Shown here one piece after another: positions 16,701 through 32,000 of a DNA stretch of 64,000 nucleotides. Location of the stretch: positions 8,928,001 to 8,992,000 of the forward strand of contig CM082594.2 of the NCBI GenBank assembly GCA_040954595.2. The letters run 5' to 3'. The stretch is from Balanoglossus misakiensis (Eukaryota; Hemichordata). Each line of letters begins with the position of its first letter. The stretch's first letter is position 1. A model generated the notes under the pieces. The model was not told the DNA's origin. It did no database searches and saw nothing but the letters and a program-made list of their open reading frames with translations. Position numbers and translations under genes: made by a program.

Positions 16701-19700
16701 ATGCCTCGAAGGATATTATTTCTGGGGATAAAAAAATCAATGTCTGTGAAACTTGTTGATTGTGCCATTATCATTTATTACAAGCCCAGGCAAGTTGGTT
16801 CTTCCAGATCTTCGACATAAAGATAAACCCACTCACCTTTACATATGTCATCTTGTCTGTAGTACCCAACTAGACATTCACAGGTATAATTACCAGGAAC
16901 GTTCAGGCATCTCTCATTCATATCGTAGTCACATGGTTTAGTGGTACACTCATCAATATCTGGTAAAATTATTTTGGAAAAATATTTGTTTTAATAATCC
17001 AACATAAACAACATTGAACAGACCATCCCACCAAATTCCATTTAAATCGAGGCATCAACTTTGCCTGCAAAACATGTTGAAAAAAAGTTTTCCTACCAGT
17101 ACATGTAACTCCATCGCCTTCATATCCGCTCTCACATTCACAGTAGTATTGTCCGTCAGTGTTCGTGCATATCCCTGCTTCTGAGTCACAGTTGTCTGTT
17201 GCGTGCAAACACTCATCAAAATCTTTTAGAAGCAAAATAGAAGAAAGAAAAACCTGAGATTAGTTAACAAATAAAACCCCTAACTTCTTTTACCAATTAA
17301 CTACAATGATGATAACCTAATCAAGGGTTGAAAGAAGTTACTTTAACACAGGTCTGACTGTACTATTTTTATATCACCAAAGTAACACTGAGGTTGACAA
17401 CATGGTAGTTTACCTTCACAGATTCTGCCATCGCTGTCACTGACTGTCAAATACCCAGATGGGCACATGCAGGTGTAAGCACTGATGTAATTGGTGCACT
17501 CAGCCACTGGGTCACAATTATTCAAGTTGCTTGATGAACATTCGTCTACATCTGTAATGAGTAAGAACATATCATTAGTATCAGATAAGGACATTCTGTC
17601 TGTCCACAAACATTTACTGAAGTTGGGAGAAGTTCCTGAATGTATACTAGATTGTCAAACCATTTTTATGCAAAATTGCTCTTTAAAATTTGAAACTTAA
17701 ATAGTGACTAGTTTCTTATGGTCCTCCCGGTTAAATGAGTTGACAATGACACTTCAATTGTGAATGATGTACTAAATATTCTCACCAACACAATGCGTTC
17801 CATTTCCGGTAAAGCCACTGCTACAAGTACACTCGTAAGACCCGGGGGTGTTGCTACATATGGCACTTTCATCGCAAATGGTTGGATTCTCTTGGCATTC
17901 GTCGATGTCAACGCATTCCTCCCTGCCATAGGAGCGGTACCCCTCTTGGCAGGTACACAGGTAAGTGTAGTCGATGTTCTGGCAGACTGAATTGTTACCA
18001 CAGTTGTTGGCGTTTGGACTGGAACATTCATCGATGTCTGTGTATTGAAAATTGTCAAACAATCAAGGTTTGAGACGTGTTATAAGCAAAAGGAATAATA
18101 CCAGGTAATATAACAAGAACTATTACATTTATCTGATATGTAAATCATTGAACAATCGACATGTATCACTTATCAGCCTTTCATTCTTTATTTACCTGCG
18201 CAGTGAGTTCCATTGCCATGGAAACCAACCGGACAGTCACAACGATAACTTCCAGCTGTGTTGTTACATGTTGCTATGGCATCACAATCCGCTTTCCTTG
18301 GGTCATCCGCTTCCAGATTACACTCGTCAACATCTGGAAGAAAAAGAAGACAAAAATTTCAATCATGGCTCAGTTGGTCACCAAGAAAGTTACTTCACTT
18401 AAGCTAAAGCATAGATCATCTCAGCATCGTGTACGTAACATCAGTACATCAATGCAAGCAGGAACTCTTTATAGATTGCCAGCAAATAATATCCATTTGC
18501 TAAATTCCGGTAAAGTTTCATAGCTAAGATTAATATAATATTACCTAAAATGCACAACATAGACCACTTACCAAAGCACAGCGCCCCGTCTCCCTGGAAA
18601 CCAGGATTACAAACACAAGTGTAGGATCCAATATTGTTTGTACATCTGGCATCTGAATGACAGTTATCCAAACTCTCACTGCATTCATCAATATCTGGAA
18701 TTAAAGAGAATGAATTCTGAAGTCAGCCAGGGGTTCATTGAGTATAGTATTCAGAAGAATCTCAAGAAATACTGACTGTGTTTCTTGCGTTTACTGTTAT
18801 CATTGCCAATCTTCAATACACACCAAATTCTTTTGGCCAGTTCTACGACTACTTTGAAATGAAACCAATGAACTTCATGAAGTAAATATGCCATACCTTC
18901 ACAGATCAGTCCAGTCTTGAGATATCCATCTTTGCAAGTACAATTGTATGATCCAATGGTATTTTCACATTCAGCATTAATGTCGCAAGGTGATAGAAGG
19001 TTGCATTCATCAACATCTGAAAAGCAATTAAAAATAAAAACCTGTTGACCATGCACAAAGAACAACACAAAAGCAAGTACAAGCTCTGCTGTGAATGTTA
19101 GTGAGTGTTGATGTGGTTATTCTTATGTGAAGCGTATACTTACCCTCGCAGGTGAATCCGTCGCCAAGGTAACCATCCATACACTCACAGAAGTACGATC
19201 CAATGGTGTTGTTACAAACGGCATTGGAACTACAGCCTGGGTCCCCATCACTACATTCATTGAAATCTATAAAACAATACATTCATAAAAGTGACATGTG
19301 ATGTTTATACTGTACCAGTACAGGTACCTTCAATCCTATGTTTTATCAGTACAGAATATTGTGTGGTTGCACATCATCCAAAGGGGCATAAAAGCTCAGT
19401 CCCAATACAAACAAGAATGACAGTATACCTTGACATATTCCTGTGACGTTTGTATACCCAGTATCACATACACATTGGTAGCCACCATACATATTGACAC
19501 ACACTTCATTTTGATCTTGTTTGCAATCATCTGAATCATCTTGACACTCGTTAATATCTGCAACAAAGATTAATTAAGATAATGAACTATCCTATGATAA
19601 CTTACAGTAAATACACAAATGGGTACACAAATGTCGAAAAGAGAATGGCCTGATCAAGGAATGATATCGTTCCTCACCTTGACAAGATCGTTGGTCTGAA

Positions 19701-22700
19701 TTCAGCTTGAATCCATCATAGCAGCTACATGTATATCCGGGAACTGTGTTTGTAACGATTTGCTCACAGCTGTGAGGATGATCAGGATCTACTGATTCAT
19801 CAATATCTGAAAGAGCATTTTTGAAAATAAAATAAATTAAATGCATGCATTCTTCCTGGATTTACAGATGTGCATGTATGTATGAATAGAAGGCAATGCT
19901 ACAATGTTCAGACAAAACTACAATAGAAGATTATAGTCTTACCGATGCAGATAGAACTACTTCCGTTTTCAAACTCGTACCCATTATAGCACAGGCACAC
20001 TTCATCACCATTCACCACATAGCAGAATCCATTTACACATGTCTGGTTCCCACAACTTTCCAGAGCTGCAATACAAACAGAGAAAGAATGAAGACGGGAA
20101 ATATAATGCAATTTACTTTTTAACTATATAATCTTCCATACTATTCATGTCAATTCCTGCTTACTAGTTTGCCAGGTTTTGAGAACTTTTACTTACGCTG
20201 ACAGACACCCTGATCATCTGCCTGGAATCCTTCGTAGCAGTAACAGCTGTAATCATTGCCTACTGTGTTGTTACATCCCTGGGAGCAATTAGCAGTATCC
20301 AAGTAACATTCGTCAATATCTGTAATTTAAAAAAAATATTATAATTTTTAAATTTGATAGATAGCTACATAAAAGATAGACAGATAGATCAATAGATAGA
20401 TTATAGTCAACATAAAGTGAATACACACCATTGCAAGTTATTCCGTCATCATCCAGGATATATCCGGAACGGCACGAACACTGATAGCCACCCACCATAT
20501 TCTCACACAACGGATGATCACAGTTTCCATAGTTTACCAAACATTCATCAATATCTGTCAAAATAAAAGAGATTTCTTTTATAAATGGCACAGAATATTA
20601 AATGCCATGACGACCATCTTGGGACAGAAACTGCTTGTCTTCAGTAGATCTGCAGGCGATATACAGCAGACCTCGTAAATTAAGAATATGCAAGTTACAT
20701 AACTCTCTACTATTACCTGTGCAGTTGATTCCGTCTCCTTGGTAACCAGCAATACATTCACACTCATAACCTCCCAGAGTATTCAAACAATTCCCGTATT
20801 CGGTATTGCAGTCAGTTTTCCAGGGTGTACGACACTCATCAATATCTGTAGACAGAATAACATTTTCATTAATTTTCTCAGAGGGCCAATTTGATTCTGT
20901 TAAGTATGAGTATACTTTTAGACTTGGTCAACATCAGCTTACATAGTTAATACCTGTTCATCAATCGTGAGAGTTTTGCTCTACCAAATAAATTGTCAAT
21001 TTTGATTGCCAATTTTATCATGATTTTATAAGTATTTTAGTCATATTTTCACATTGTTTTACTTTAATTCCAACTTACCATTGCAGGCAAATCCATTGCC
21101 AGCATAGCCATCAATACACTCGCACACATAAGATCCCTCAGTATTGATACAAGTACTGTACTGTGAACAAGACGCTAAACCTTCTTCGCATTCGTTGACA
21201 TCTGCAAGAAAACTTTTCTCTTAATACCATCTTTGCTTCATTTTCAAAACATTAGGTGTTGAACGAAAATGGAACATGATGTTTCAGTAGGCAGAATGAC
21301 GCAATGATATCCTTCTTACCTGAGCAATTGAAGCCATTGCCTGTGTAACCAGCCTTGCATTCACAAAAATACGATCCCTGTGTGTTAATGCATGTGGCGT
21401 CATCCACAGAACAAGAGTGGTGGCCAGTCTCACATTCGTTGCAATCTGTGTGAACAGATCAGACCAGATGATGATTCAGAATCATGGAAATGCAATGTAA
21501 CAAATCAATTCACCAGAATAAGTAGCCATGAATCTGTGTTAATTGTCAAACATCATACACAACTCAAGAAAATGACTATTTCAGTGTTTCTAATTGTAGA
21601 AAGCAAAAAATTATTTTAAGAATCAAATTTGTCCTGTCTGAAGAGTGAAATGTATGTACACTAAAATCATTTTTACCTTCGCAGATAATACCATCTCCTG
21701 CATATCCATCGTTACAAAAACAGATATAACTGCCGACGACATCAACGCATGTAGCTCTTGGATGGCAGACATTCAAATTTATGTCATCACATTCGTTGAC
21801 ATTAGTACAGTTTTTACCATCACCTCTCCAACCAGCGTCACATTGACAGATGTATGAGCTGATAGTATTGGTGCAGGTTGCATGTAAGTCACAATCATCC
21901 AGGTGTCTGCCACATTCGTCGATGTCTGCAAGGGATAAATGTGATGAAATGGTAACCTTAATGAAATATATGAAATATACTTGGTAACCGTATCATTGAC
22001 ATGCACATATTTGCAATCTCTTAGTTGCCATAGTTACCTGTGCATTCCACACCAGACCCTTCATATCCATCACTGCATATGCAAATGAACGACCCATCTG
22101 TGTCTTCACAATCAGCGTTTTCGTCACACTGAGGGGCCTCAATACACTCATTGATATCTGAGGGGTAAAAAGACAACAACGTCACAATACTGTACCGCAT
22201 AAAGTAAAAGACATCGCCATACCCTACATCTGATTTTAATCAGATTGATAGTAACATGTTATGTACACCAGATTGACTTACTCTCGCACAGTTTTCCGTC
22301 TCCATTCACATCGCTGTAACCAGGGTAACAGGTACAATTGAATCCTCCATCTGTGTTGCTACATGCTGACCTGGGGTCACAGTCGTCGATGTTCAAATAA
22401 CATTCGTCTACATCTGTGTACGATACCAATGGATATTAAGGATTTAATGATAGCAATAGTATACAGAGTTGATGAACAGTTGATTTTGAAAGGACAGAAA
22501 TGTCTTCAGCAAATTGAAGATATATGCCTGGAGTATGCTGTGTATCTGTCGTAATAAAATCTTTCTGTGAGGTTCGGTGTGGTCTTACCAATGCAGTTGA
22601 TACCATTTGGATGAAGTTGATATCCATCGTTGCAACTGCATTCGAAACTTTCGTATGTATTGGTACATATCTGGTCACATATGCTGCCATTATTGAAGTC

Positions 22701-22943
22701 TCTGCCTTCAAAACACTCATCAAAATCTGGTGAAGAAATGGTACAGTTTGTTACAAAAGACTATAAACAGATAGTTCCACAATGACTGTACATTAAACAA
22801 GTTTTCAATGATGCACATACATACATACATACATACATACATACATACATACATACATACATACATACATACATACATACATACATACATACATACATAC
22901 ATACATACATACATACATACATACCCCGGGGTACATACATACA

Positions 22944-22977
<34 letters not shown>

Positions 22978-23015
22978 CATACATACATATATACATACAT
23001 ACATACATACATACA

Positions 23016-23049
<34 letters not shown>

Positions 23050-26000
23050 CATACATACATATATACATACATACATACATACATACATACATACATACAT
23101 ACATACATACATACATACATACATACATACATACGAAGAGTATAAGAACCACCCACCGTAACATTTAAAACCATTGCCAACCAATCCTTGTGGACATGGA
23201 CCACACCTCACACCAACTTCTGGTGCAATGTTATCAAAGCAGAGCACACCAGGATAACAAGGTTCATCCAAGCACCCTTCATAATCTTCTTCACAAAAGT
23301 CTCCCGTGTAGGCAAGGGGGCATGTACAAGGAACCACCTGTATGATGAAAACAAATGCACCAATTAATGCACAGTAATTCCACATTGTACCAGTATTTTT
23401 TGTTAAATCATTGAATCATACAACTTAATGCAAAGAAATGAAAACAAACATAGGAGCACAGTGGTATATAATGTGTTTAGTGAGTCACTGTCCACAAACC
23501 CTTACAAAAACATTCCATAGGCATCTATAGAATTCTATAGGTTACTGAATTTCTATAGAAGTTTATAGAATTTCTCGACGTCTATAGATTTCTATGAAGT
23601 TTTGGACCCCTTTTCTATTGAGCAGCAGTATAGTATAGTATTTTAACCAGGAAAACTGAATCTAGTGTATGACGTCACTTACAGCAAATTTATAATCAAC
23701 AACGTCACTTCCTTCGACATATTCTGCATAGTTACAGGTACCGTTGTTTTGGCACTGGCAGAGTCGAACTTCGGGTATTAAGGTAGAGAGTGCTTGACCA
23801 TCTGATGCTGTGTAGCCTATACGGACAGGGTCCAAACTTTCTGGTGTCCATACAAAAGTTCCATCTGTGAAATATAAAATAACAGTTGCATGGAAAAGAT
23901 CTTCTACCAAACAGTGTAGTGGAATATCATCGCTATGTCTGCCTACAATATGGGCCAGTCTGGAGATCTACTCCATGCTGTTGTTCCATGCAAAACAGCC
24001 AAAACAAGCTAGAGATATTGTCAAACCTGCTTTCGTGTAAAGTTATACAACTGAGTAGATAGCTACAGCTTATGCTGTGGTTTCTGTATGGAAATAATGA
24101 GTCTATCTAGTAGGTGTACCAGTACTTACTTGGATATATAGTTGCATTTTGTGGAACTGGACTTTTCAGAGAATATTCAATAAAGCTACCCTCGACATCA
24201 GTGGCGTACACGTCAATGACAACCTGCTCGCCAACGCTGGCATTGATAACCGTGTTAGCATATAAAGATGGTGGATAGTTCACTGTGGAAAAAATAAAGT
24301 TCTGGTTTAGCATATATCAGTATTCCCCATTGTATAGGTCATTACAGTCTGGTCTGTGTTTTATTTCACATTGTAATGACTCACAGATAGACAATCTTGA
24401 GAATCTGCGACAACTGACTGAAACAATGTGCGCACAATAAGTGGTTGGAGAAAGTTAATACCATCATACCTAGATCTTCTGAGTCCTTTTGTAACTGTTC
24501 CGAGGTGATTTTTGTGGCTTCTCCAACAAGTGGGTTACTAGTTGTCAACGTGTCGTACAAACATTGCAGGTTGCTTCCACAGACTTCTTCAGCAACTTGA
24601 ATAATTGTGTCTGGACTGGCTTCCCTGACTTCGTCAAAAAATGCTGGCACGAAATCGTTAACGTTGTATGTTTCCCATGACGTGCCATTATCGTAGATGA
24701 AAAGGGATTCTGTTTCTGTAACTTTCCCTGCAAAAGGCAAACATGATAGATTACAGTCTGTCGTTTTACAAGTTCGCAATGAAAATTACACCTGCACCAC
24801 ATCGGAAACAAGCTATCACATTTCCCATTAAGCACCTGCTAACGACTTAATCTGTGTACCCCACAGGGGATTAAGTTGATAAAGTAAACTTGCAAGAAGC
24901 AGTACTCAGTGTATATGCTATCATTCATGTCAGAAAGACTTCCTGCATATGGCTACCTACATGTTTGTCCAAATTTAAAGTAGTCCGCCTCGGTCAAATT
25001 TTGTCCGGCTTCCGACGGTTGCTGATATGTCCCGTTGCGCCTAAGGAAGTCATCGGCCGGGTTGTCATTCCACACACCGAGAAGTCCCCTTGTTTTGTTT
25101 TTGTATGGGTCAGGTGCTACAAGTGCAGCATCTAACATTCCCTCTGTAATGCACACAGACACACCAATGCCAGAGGAAAACACTGCCATTGTCCGAGTGA
25201 GATTCGATGGTACTTCTACTTTAAGGTAAAACTGGACATCGATGAATTCATCAGAAGAAAACACATCTGCAATACAAGCATACAGTGCACAGTATAACTT
25301 TACAGTTTGAGATACTTAAAGGTATATGGCTACCTGTACAAATTTAGCATCACAAACTGTCAACTGGATGCCCGTGAATAAAAGCCCCACATTGCCGTTA
25401 GAAGACTTGCAAGATACATGTATTGTCCTTTTAACCATACAGGAGCAAGTGACAATTAAAGATGATTGTATTCCTTTAATGCATACCTTCTGAAAGTGCA
25501 CTCTTATTGAACTCCTTGCCATCAACTAAGATGCTGTAATCCGTACCATTTTCATCCATTGTGAATTGCACCTGTGCATGATTGGGAAATAATCAAATGA
25601 CAAAATGATCGGCATAGCTAGTTGTGTTCTGCAGATATGTGAATTATAATTTGATGTTTCCAAAATGAAGGTCAGAAATTCAACCAAGACTTGTCGTGTT
25701 TACGATATACTTACGATCGAAGAGCCATTCTGTTGAGCGACGAAGGCTGTAAAGATGGTAGCATTAGACTGTTCGCCACTTGCAGTTCTAAATCTTGACG
25801 TCCTGGCTTGCAATGTAAATTCGCCAGTAATGACTTCCACCAGTATGTATTCACCCAAACCATTAAATGTGTACGTCGCATTGTCAAGTGTTGTAATGTG
25901 TGGATCACCGAACATAAAGCCTGCAAAAAATCAAAGTGGAAGAGTTTAATGCACCCAGCACATCAACTTTATTTTCAAGTTTACCGACCTTTATTAGTAC

Positions 26001-29000
26001 AGTAACACATACAATGGAAAGCAAACAAATCACTCTGAATAAGAATTGTTGATTTACTGAATTTTTATCCGAAGTTCCTGTGTACAGTTGGAGAGAAATA
26101 CCATGTTTCAGCAATCCTACCTATTTTAGGAGGCTTATAACCAGTACAGCTTCCTCTTGGACGTTTCTCTTCATACATCTCACAGAAGGCAGGATCGCTT
26201 GAGGCGTTGCAACAAAAATATCGCGGCAACACATCTTCATCTGATAAAATTTAGAACAGTAGAAAATTGACAATGTAATAAAGCTTTTGCTGTACTAAGT
26301 TTAAGGCGGTCCAAATAGTTAAATTTTAACAGTCTCGCATTTAGAATGAGTCAATATATACCGGCACTATGAATGTGTTATAAAAATATCCATTTGCAAT
26401 TTTTCTAAGAATCCTTACCAATCCACTGGAGGTATGATGTGTAATCAAAGAATCCAGCTCTGTTTATCCATTGGTAGCGCTCCATGTAACTGCTTTCCCA
26501 CAAAGTCTCGTAGCCATCAATGAAGGAGTGGTCGTCACGATAACAACACCGCTGTCCAGCACCAAAGGCATTTGAAAATGACGTCTGCAGACAGAAACCT
26601 TGACCTGGAAAGTGGACAAGGATTATAAATTTTGTAGTGTGTTTGCAATCGCTACTGAATTTGTAAAACTCAAATATTCCTAAATACAGCTGTGTGGAAA
26701 TCTTTGCAGTAGTGTATTACAATTACCTTGCAGTAAATCTATTACTCTCATCAGCCGGCGATCGACGCCCATTATATTGCCATTGCTGAACAGTCTGTCG
26801 GTCAATGCTTCATCGCCACGACGACCTCTCCCGAAAGCTGCGTCATTACGCCCTTGGCCAAAACCGCACGGACAGAATCCCAAGTCGTCATTCCAATCAC
26901 TGGGATCAGGCTGCTGATTGTACCAGTTCAGACACTCTTGCTTCGCGTTGAAAGTATCCGGTACATTATCCTCAACGCGGAATATCCAACGACCTTTCAA
27001 TCCAGTATTTCCGTCAAACTGGTCCGGTCTGTACCGCTCATCAATCCCATTAAAATTCAACTGCGCATTTTCAATCTCACTCTCTATTCCTCTGCCACTG
27101 TTGTAGCCAATAATGGCCCGGTTCAGGCTTGTGTATCCTCTGACATTGTAAAGCCAACGCATTTCATCTTCCATAAAGTTTATCAACACAAAACCGTACT
27201 TCCCATCCGTTGCCAATATTCCCTGAAATGTATTCGGCTAAAACGGGAGAAAAGGAAGACGACATGTATAAAGGTTTCTGAAACAATACAAACATTTATT
27301 ACCAGAACACTCATAATAATTTGCCCTCTAGACTCACCGAATCTTTGGTATATTCAGCGAAAAAAAGCGGGACCTGGTACCAGGTAATCTTTAGAATCCA
27401 GCTGGCCTCAAAGCTGGCGAAGTCAGAATCAGGTTGATCGACACTGGGATATTGTGACTGGATTCTTGTATTGACGTCTTTCACCATGGCAACATCTTCA
27501 TCTGACAAAAATGCTGATGTATCATATTCCTGCAGCACAAGAATGCAGCTGTTACTTATCACGAAGTAATGCGTGTGCGTGTATGTACATTTTATGTTGC
27601 ATGAATTGTGACAATATACCTTATAGTACACCGCTCCGGAGTCAGCAAGTCCCAAGTCCACATCATCCCAGAATATTGCGATCATTGGTATTTCTTGATC
27701 TGTTGTAAAACCATCAGGAAACGGATACGGGAAGGGATACTTGTCGCCATTTTCATTGATAAATACGATCAGACCATTGTCTGTAAACTGCAGCAATGAA
27801 AGACAAGTAAACATGATTTACGGATAGATATATGATAACCTATTCTATGTATAAACACACATGAAAATGTTGACTATGAAAATAACATTAATACCAAGGC
27901 TATTGTACTTTGTCAAATGAACGCAAATACAGTATACTTACATACAAACTGTAGTAAAACTCTCCCCAGAATGGAAAGCCAAGTGGTGGGTTTATTGTCG
28001 GGGACACCAAGTCAAACATTCTGTTGGATCTTCTATCTTCTTTCATTTCACGAAGAGTCCAATCCCCATTCTCTGGTCCAAAGGGGAACATAATGATTTC
28101 TGAAAAAAGAAGTAATTATTTTTCCATCGGATGTTTTGGCATACAATGCTGAACATGTTTTTATGTTCCAATAAGTTGCATATTACATGTAAAATACTGT
28201 GAAATTGGCGATATATACCTTTGCATGCAAAGCCATCTCCTCTATAGCCATCAACACATGTGCAGTTATAGTCCCCTAGAGTATTGGTACAATTTGCTTT
28301 GACGTCACACTTCGAAACACCAAGTGCACATTCATCAATGTCTGAAAAGAAATACAAGCATCTGTCTTACTTTGAGGAAGTTGTAACAATAAAATACCCA
28401 TATTTCATTGCTTTAAAAAGCTGTGTGTGTGTATGTAAATCTGTGCAAGCAAAGTATATGTGATGTGAACAGACAGGCAAAAGATAAGAACCTTGTTCAC
28501 AGCTGGATCCTGTCCATCCGTCTTTACAAAAGCACTGATAGCTGCTGATGTAGTCTTTGCATGTTCCACCATTTTCACATGGAGTAGATTCACATTCATT
28601 GATATCTGTAAGAAGCAATATTAAAAAGTAATAGAGACAGTATAGCAGAATGGCAAATTGTAAAATTAAATAATCAGAAGTAGCATTTGGAAAATAAACA
28701 TTTCTGTTAAGTGTCTATGTAGTGCATCTCACCTGTACATGTAACGTCATTTGCATGCAGACTGTAACCATCGTAGCATTGGCATGTGTATCCATTATCA
28801 GTAACTGTCGTGTTAACATTGATGCATATTTGATCGCAGTCATTCAAAGTGATACTCCCACACTCATCAATATCTGTAAAGAAATGAGAGCAAGAATAGA
28901 AGATTTTGTCTTTACCAACTGACACACACAGATCTATATCTAGTACCACACAGGCTAATTTTAGTCCTAAAGATGTGTTTTGGATTCATATGAACAAAAT

Positions 29001-32000
29001 ATAGCTGCAGAATAAACATAACCAGCTCAACACATTACATTTAATACAGACTTAGACTAAAGTCCTCTGCACAATTACCTTGGTGACAGTAGGCGCCAGT
29101 CCAACCAGGATCACATTCACATCTGAACATGTCTATCATATTAATACATTTACCAAACAGACACGGATCACTGGCACATTCGTCGATTTCTGCGGAGGAA
29201 ATAAACACCCAACCTTATCAGTTTCTTGTTTGAGCTACAATCACACAAGATGTAAAATCAGAAGAATGTGTCATTCAAGTTTATTCAAGCACTACATGCT
29301 TACCTATATCACAGTCGACACCAGTAAAGCCACCAAAACAGCTACAATTATACGCATTGACGTCGTCGATGCAGGTTCCATATATGCATGGTTGGCTGTC
29401 ACATTCGTTGATTTCTGAAATGGTACAGAACCATGAATATATTCAACTTGACTTGTTTAAACAGACATAAAATATACATCCCAAATATCAATGTACATGC
29501 AGTACACCTTTTTAAATCAGACTGTTCTTGGATAAAATACTTGTGATGAGGTAAATAAGATGATTGTTTACCGATTTCACAGTTGATACCAGTAAATCCT
29601 TGGTCACACGTACAGATGTACCCATTAACAACATCATCACAGTTACCATAGATGCAAGGACTGCTCTGGCATTCATTGATTTCTGAAATAAAACCATGAA
29701 AATTAATTAAATCATCAATCTTGTTTTTCTAGTACATTCAAAAGCACTAAACTTTCTCTATGTAAATAATCGGATGCCGTACTATTACAGTGTATTCTTT
29801 GCTTGTTTAAAGTGACATAGAAAGTCTCCATTGAAAAGACATCTTGGGATACAAGAATACTGAGTACTTACCAATACAAGTTGCTTGGTCTGTAGTGTTT
29901 AGTATATATCCAGCATTACATTGGCAATTATATGTGCCAGGCAAGTTCTGACAGCTTTGGTCACATAAACTGCCATCTAAGCATTCATTGATATCTGTTA
30001 AAAGAAATATTTCATTGTCCAGTTGTTCATGTTATTTGCAAACATGCATGTTCTGTTGTCCACCAACTTAATTTCATCTGTTGCATAATGAGAAGACTGT
30101 AATGCCATCATCAAATGTATAGAAATTATCCTGTTATCTGTCAACTGAAAATCTTAGTGATACTGCAAAATATACTCACCTTCGCACAGAGAGTCACGAA
30201 TTGGGTTCAACTGATATCCACTATCACAGAAACATTCCTGCTGTCCGTTATTAACACTGCACTGACCCTTGAAACATTGTTTTGTACAAGGGATAATAGC
30301 TGTTGAAATGACAATTAAGTTTATTATAAACTCACTATATGATCATCAATATAATCATCTTATACAATGCCATGTATTGTTATGAAGTCATGCAGACTTT
30401 TTGCTGTACTGTGTAAAACTTCAACTTCAAGGGAATTCTGCATACCTATACATGTACGTTTGTCTTCGCCAAGAACAAAGCCTTCTCGACACACACACTC
30501 ATAGCTACCATAGGTATTCTCACAAAGTTGACTGCATCCGTTGCTGGTACTGTCACATTCATTTATGTCTACATGATAAAAGTATTATAGTTACATGAGT
30601 GATGATTATCCATAGTGTCCAGTGAAGCAATATATCGATCAAACAAATTCAGCTATTCAGACTTTAAATACAGCAACATGAGAAATGCAACAAAGTGAAA
30701 TTGGTGTCTCACCGTCATTACAGGTTACTCCATGGAAATTATCTGGGCATTTACAAATTGGCCCATCACCACAATTTAAGCATATTCCACCATTGTTGCA
30801 TGGTTGCACACAAACATCTAAAAGTGAATATAAGAAAAAAAACTAAATATGTTAAGTATAAATCCCTTATGGTAAGGACACTTGTATTACATATTGTAGC
30901 TGCATGTCCACATTGATTCAACAAATCTTTGAATTATAAAAAGAGTAAGTTACCACTAAAGTATAAATGTACAATCTTACCAGACTGACATCTTGGGCCG
31001 GAAGGTGATTCTGAGGTTGCCGTCTCATATACAGTATCTTTGAAAGTTGTTGTTTCAAGAAATGTTGCGCTTTGATAGTGTTCTTCTGTGATGCCAGCAT
31101 AGCTAGAACTCTCAGTTGTCAATTCACTGGTTGTTACTCGTTGTGTTTGAGAAGTTTCAATAGTACGTACATTGGTTGGTCTTGTTTCAGTCCCTGTTGG
31201 TGCAAAGCTATCAGATTCTGTGCTTGAAATAACTTGCAAATGTCTTGTGGAAACTTCTTCCTCGATATCAGTTGTCAGAAGAAGAGGTGTTGCTGTAAAC
31301 TTGTCTTCTGTTGCAATAAGTTCAGATGACTCATATTGCGTGCTGGTAACTGCGAATGTTGGAAGGTCTCTTGGCATAGTCTGGTCAGTGGTGACATACA
31401 TTGCAGCTGTTGAAGTAACCTGTTTTGTAGCTTCATTCTCAATGCCGTCTACTGTTCTTTCGGCTGTACTCAAGCTATGACTTGTTGTATATGTATTTTC
31501 CTCTAATGTCAAAGTTGACCTATCATCTGTCTGAGAAGCTTGTGATGTAGATCTGGGAGTTATTTGTCCAAATGTTCCAAGCATATCTGCTGTTGATGGC
31601 TGCTCAGTTGATGTAAACCCTTCTATTGCAGTGACAGTTTCATACTCAGATGATGTAGTTTCAATATCTTCTATTGGTGTGAAAACATCTGCTGTTGATG
31701 GCTGCTCAGTTGATGTAAACCCTTCTATTGCAGTGACAGTTTCATACTCAGATGATGTAGTTTCAATATCTTCTATTGGTGTGAAAACATCTGCTGTTGA
31801 TGGCTGCTCAGTTGATGTAAACCCTTCTATTGCAGTGACAGTTTCATACTCAGATGATGTAGTTTCAATATCTTCTATTGGTGTGAAAACATCTGCTGTT
31901 GATGGCTGCTCAGTTGATGTAAACCCTTCTATTGCAGTGACAGTTTCATACTCAGATGATGTAGTTTCAATATCTTCTGTTGGTGTAAAAACATCTGATG

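Noticed and set aside
22720-23385. Tyr/Met/Cys/Val repeat protein
   Set aside because: Translation of the (CATA)n microsatellite in an intron; only the EGF exon at 23157-23337 inside this interval is coding.
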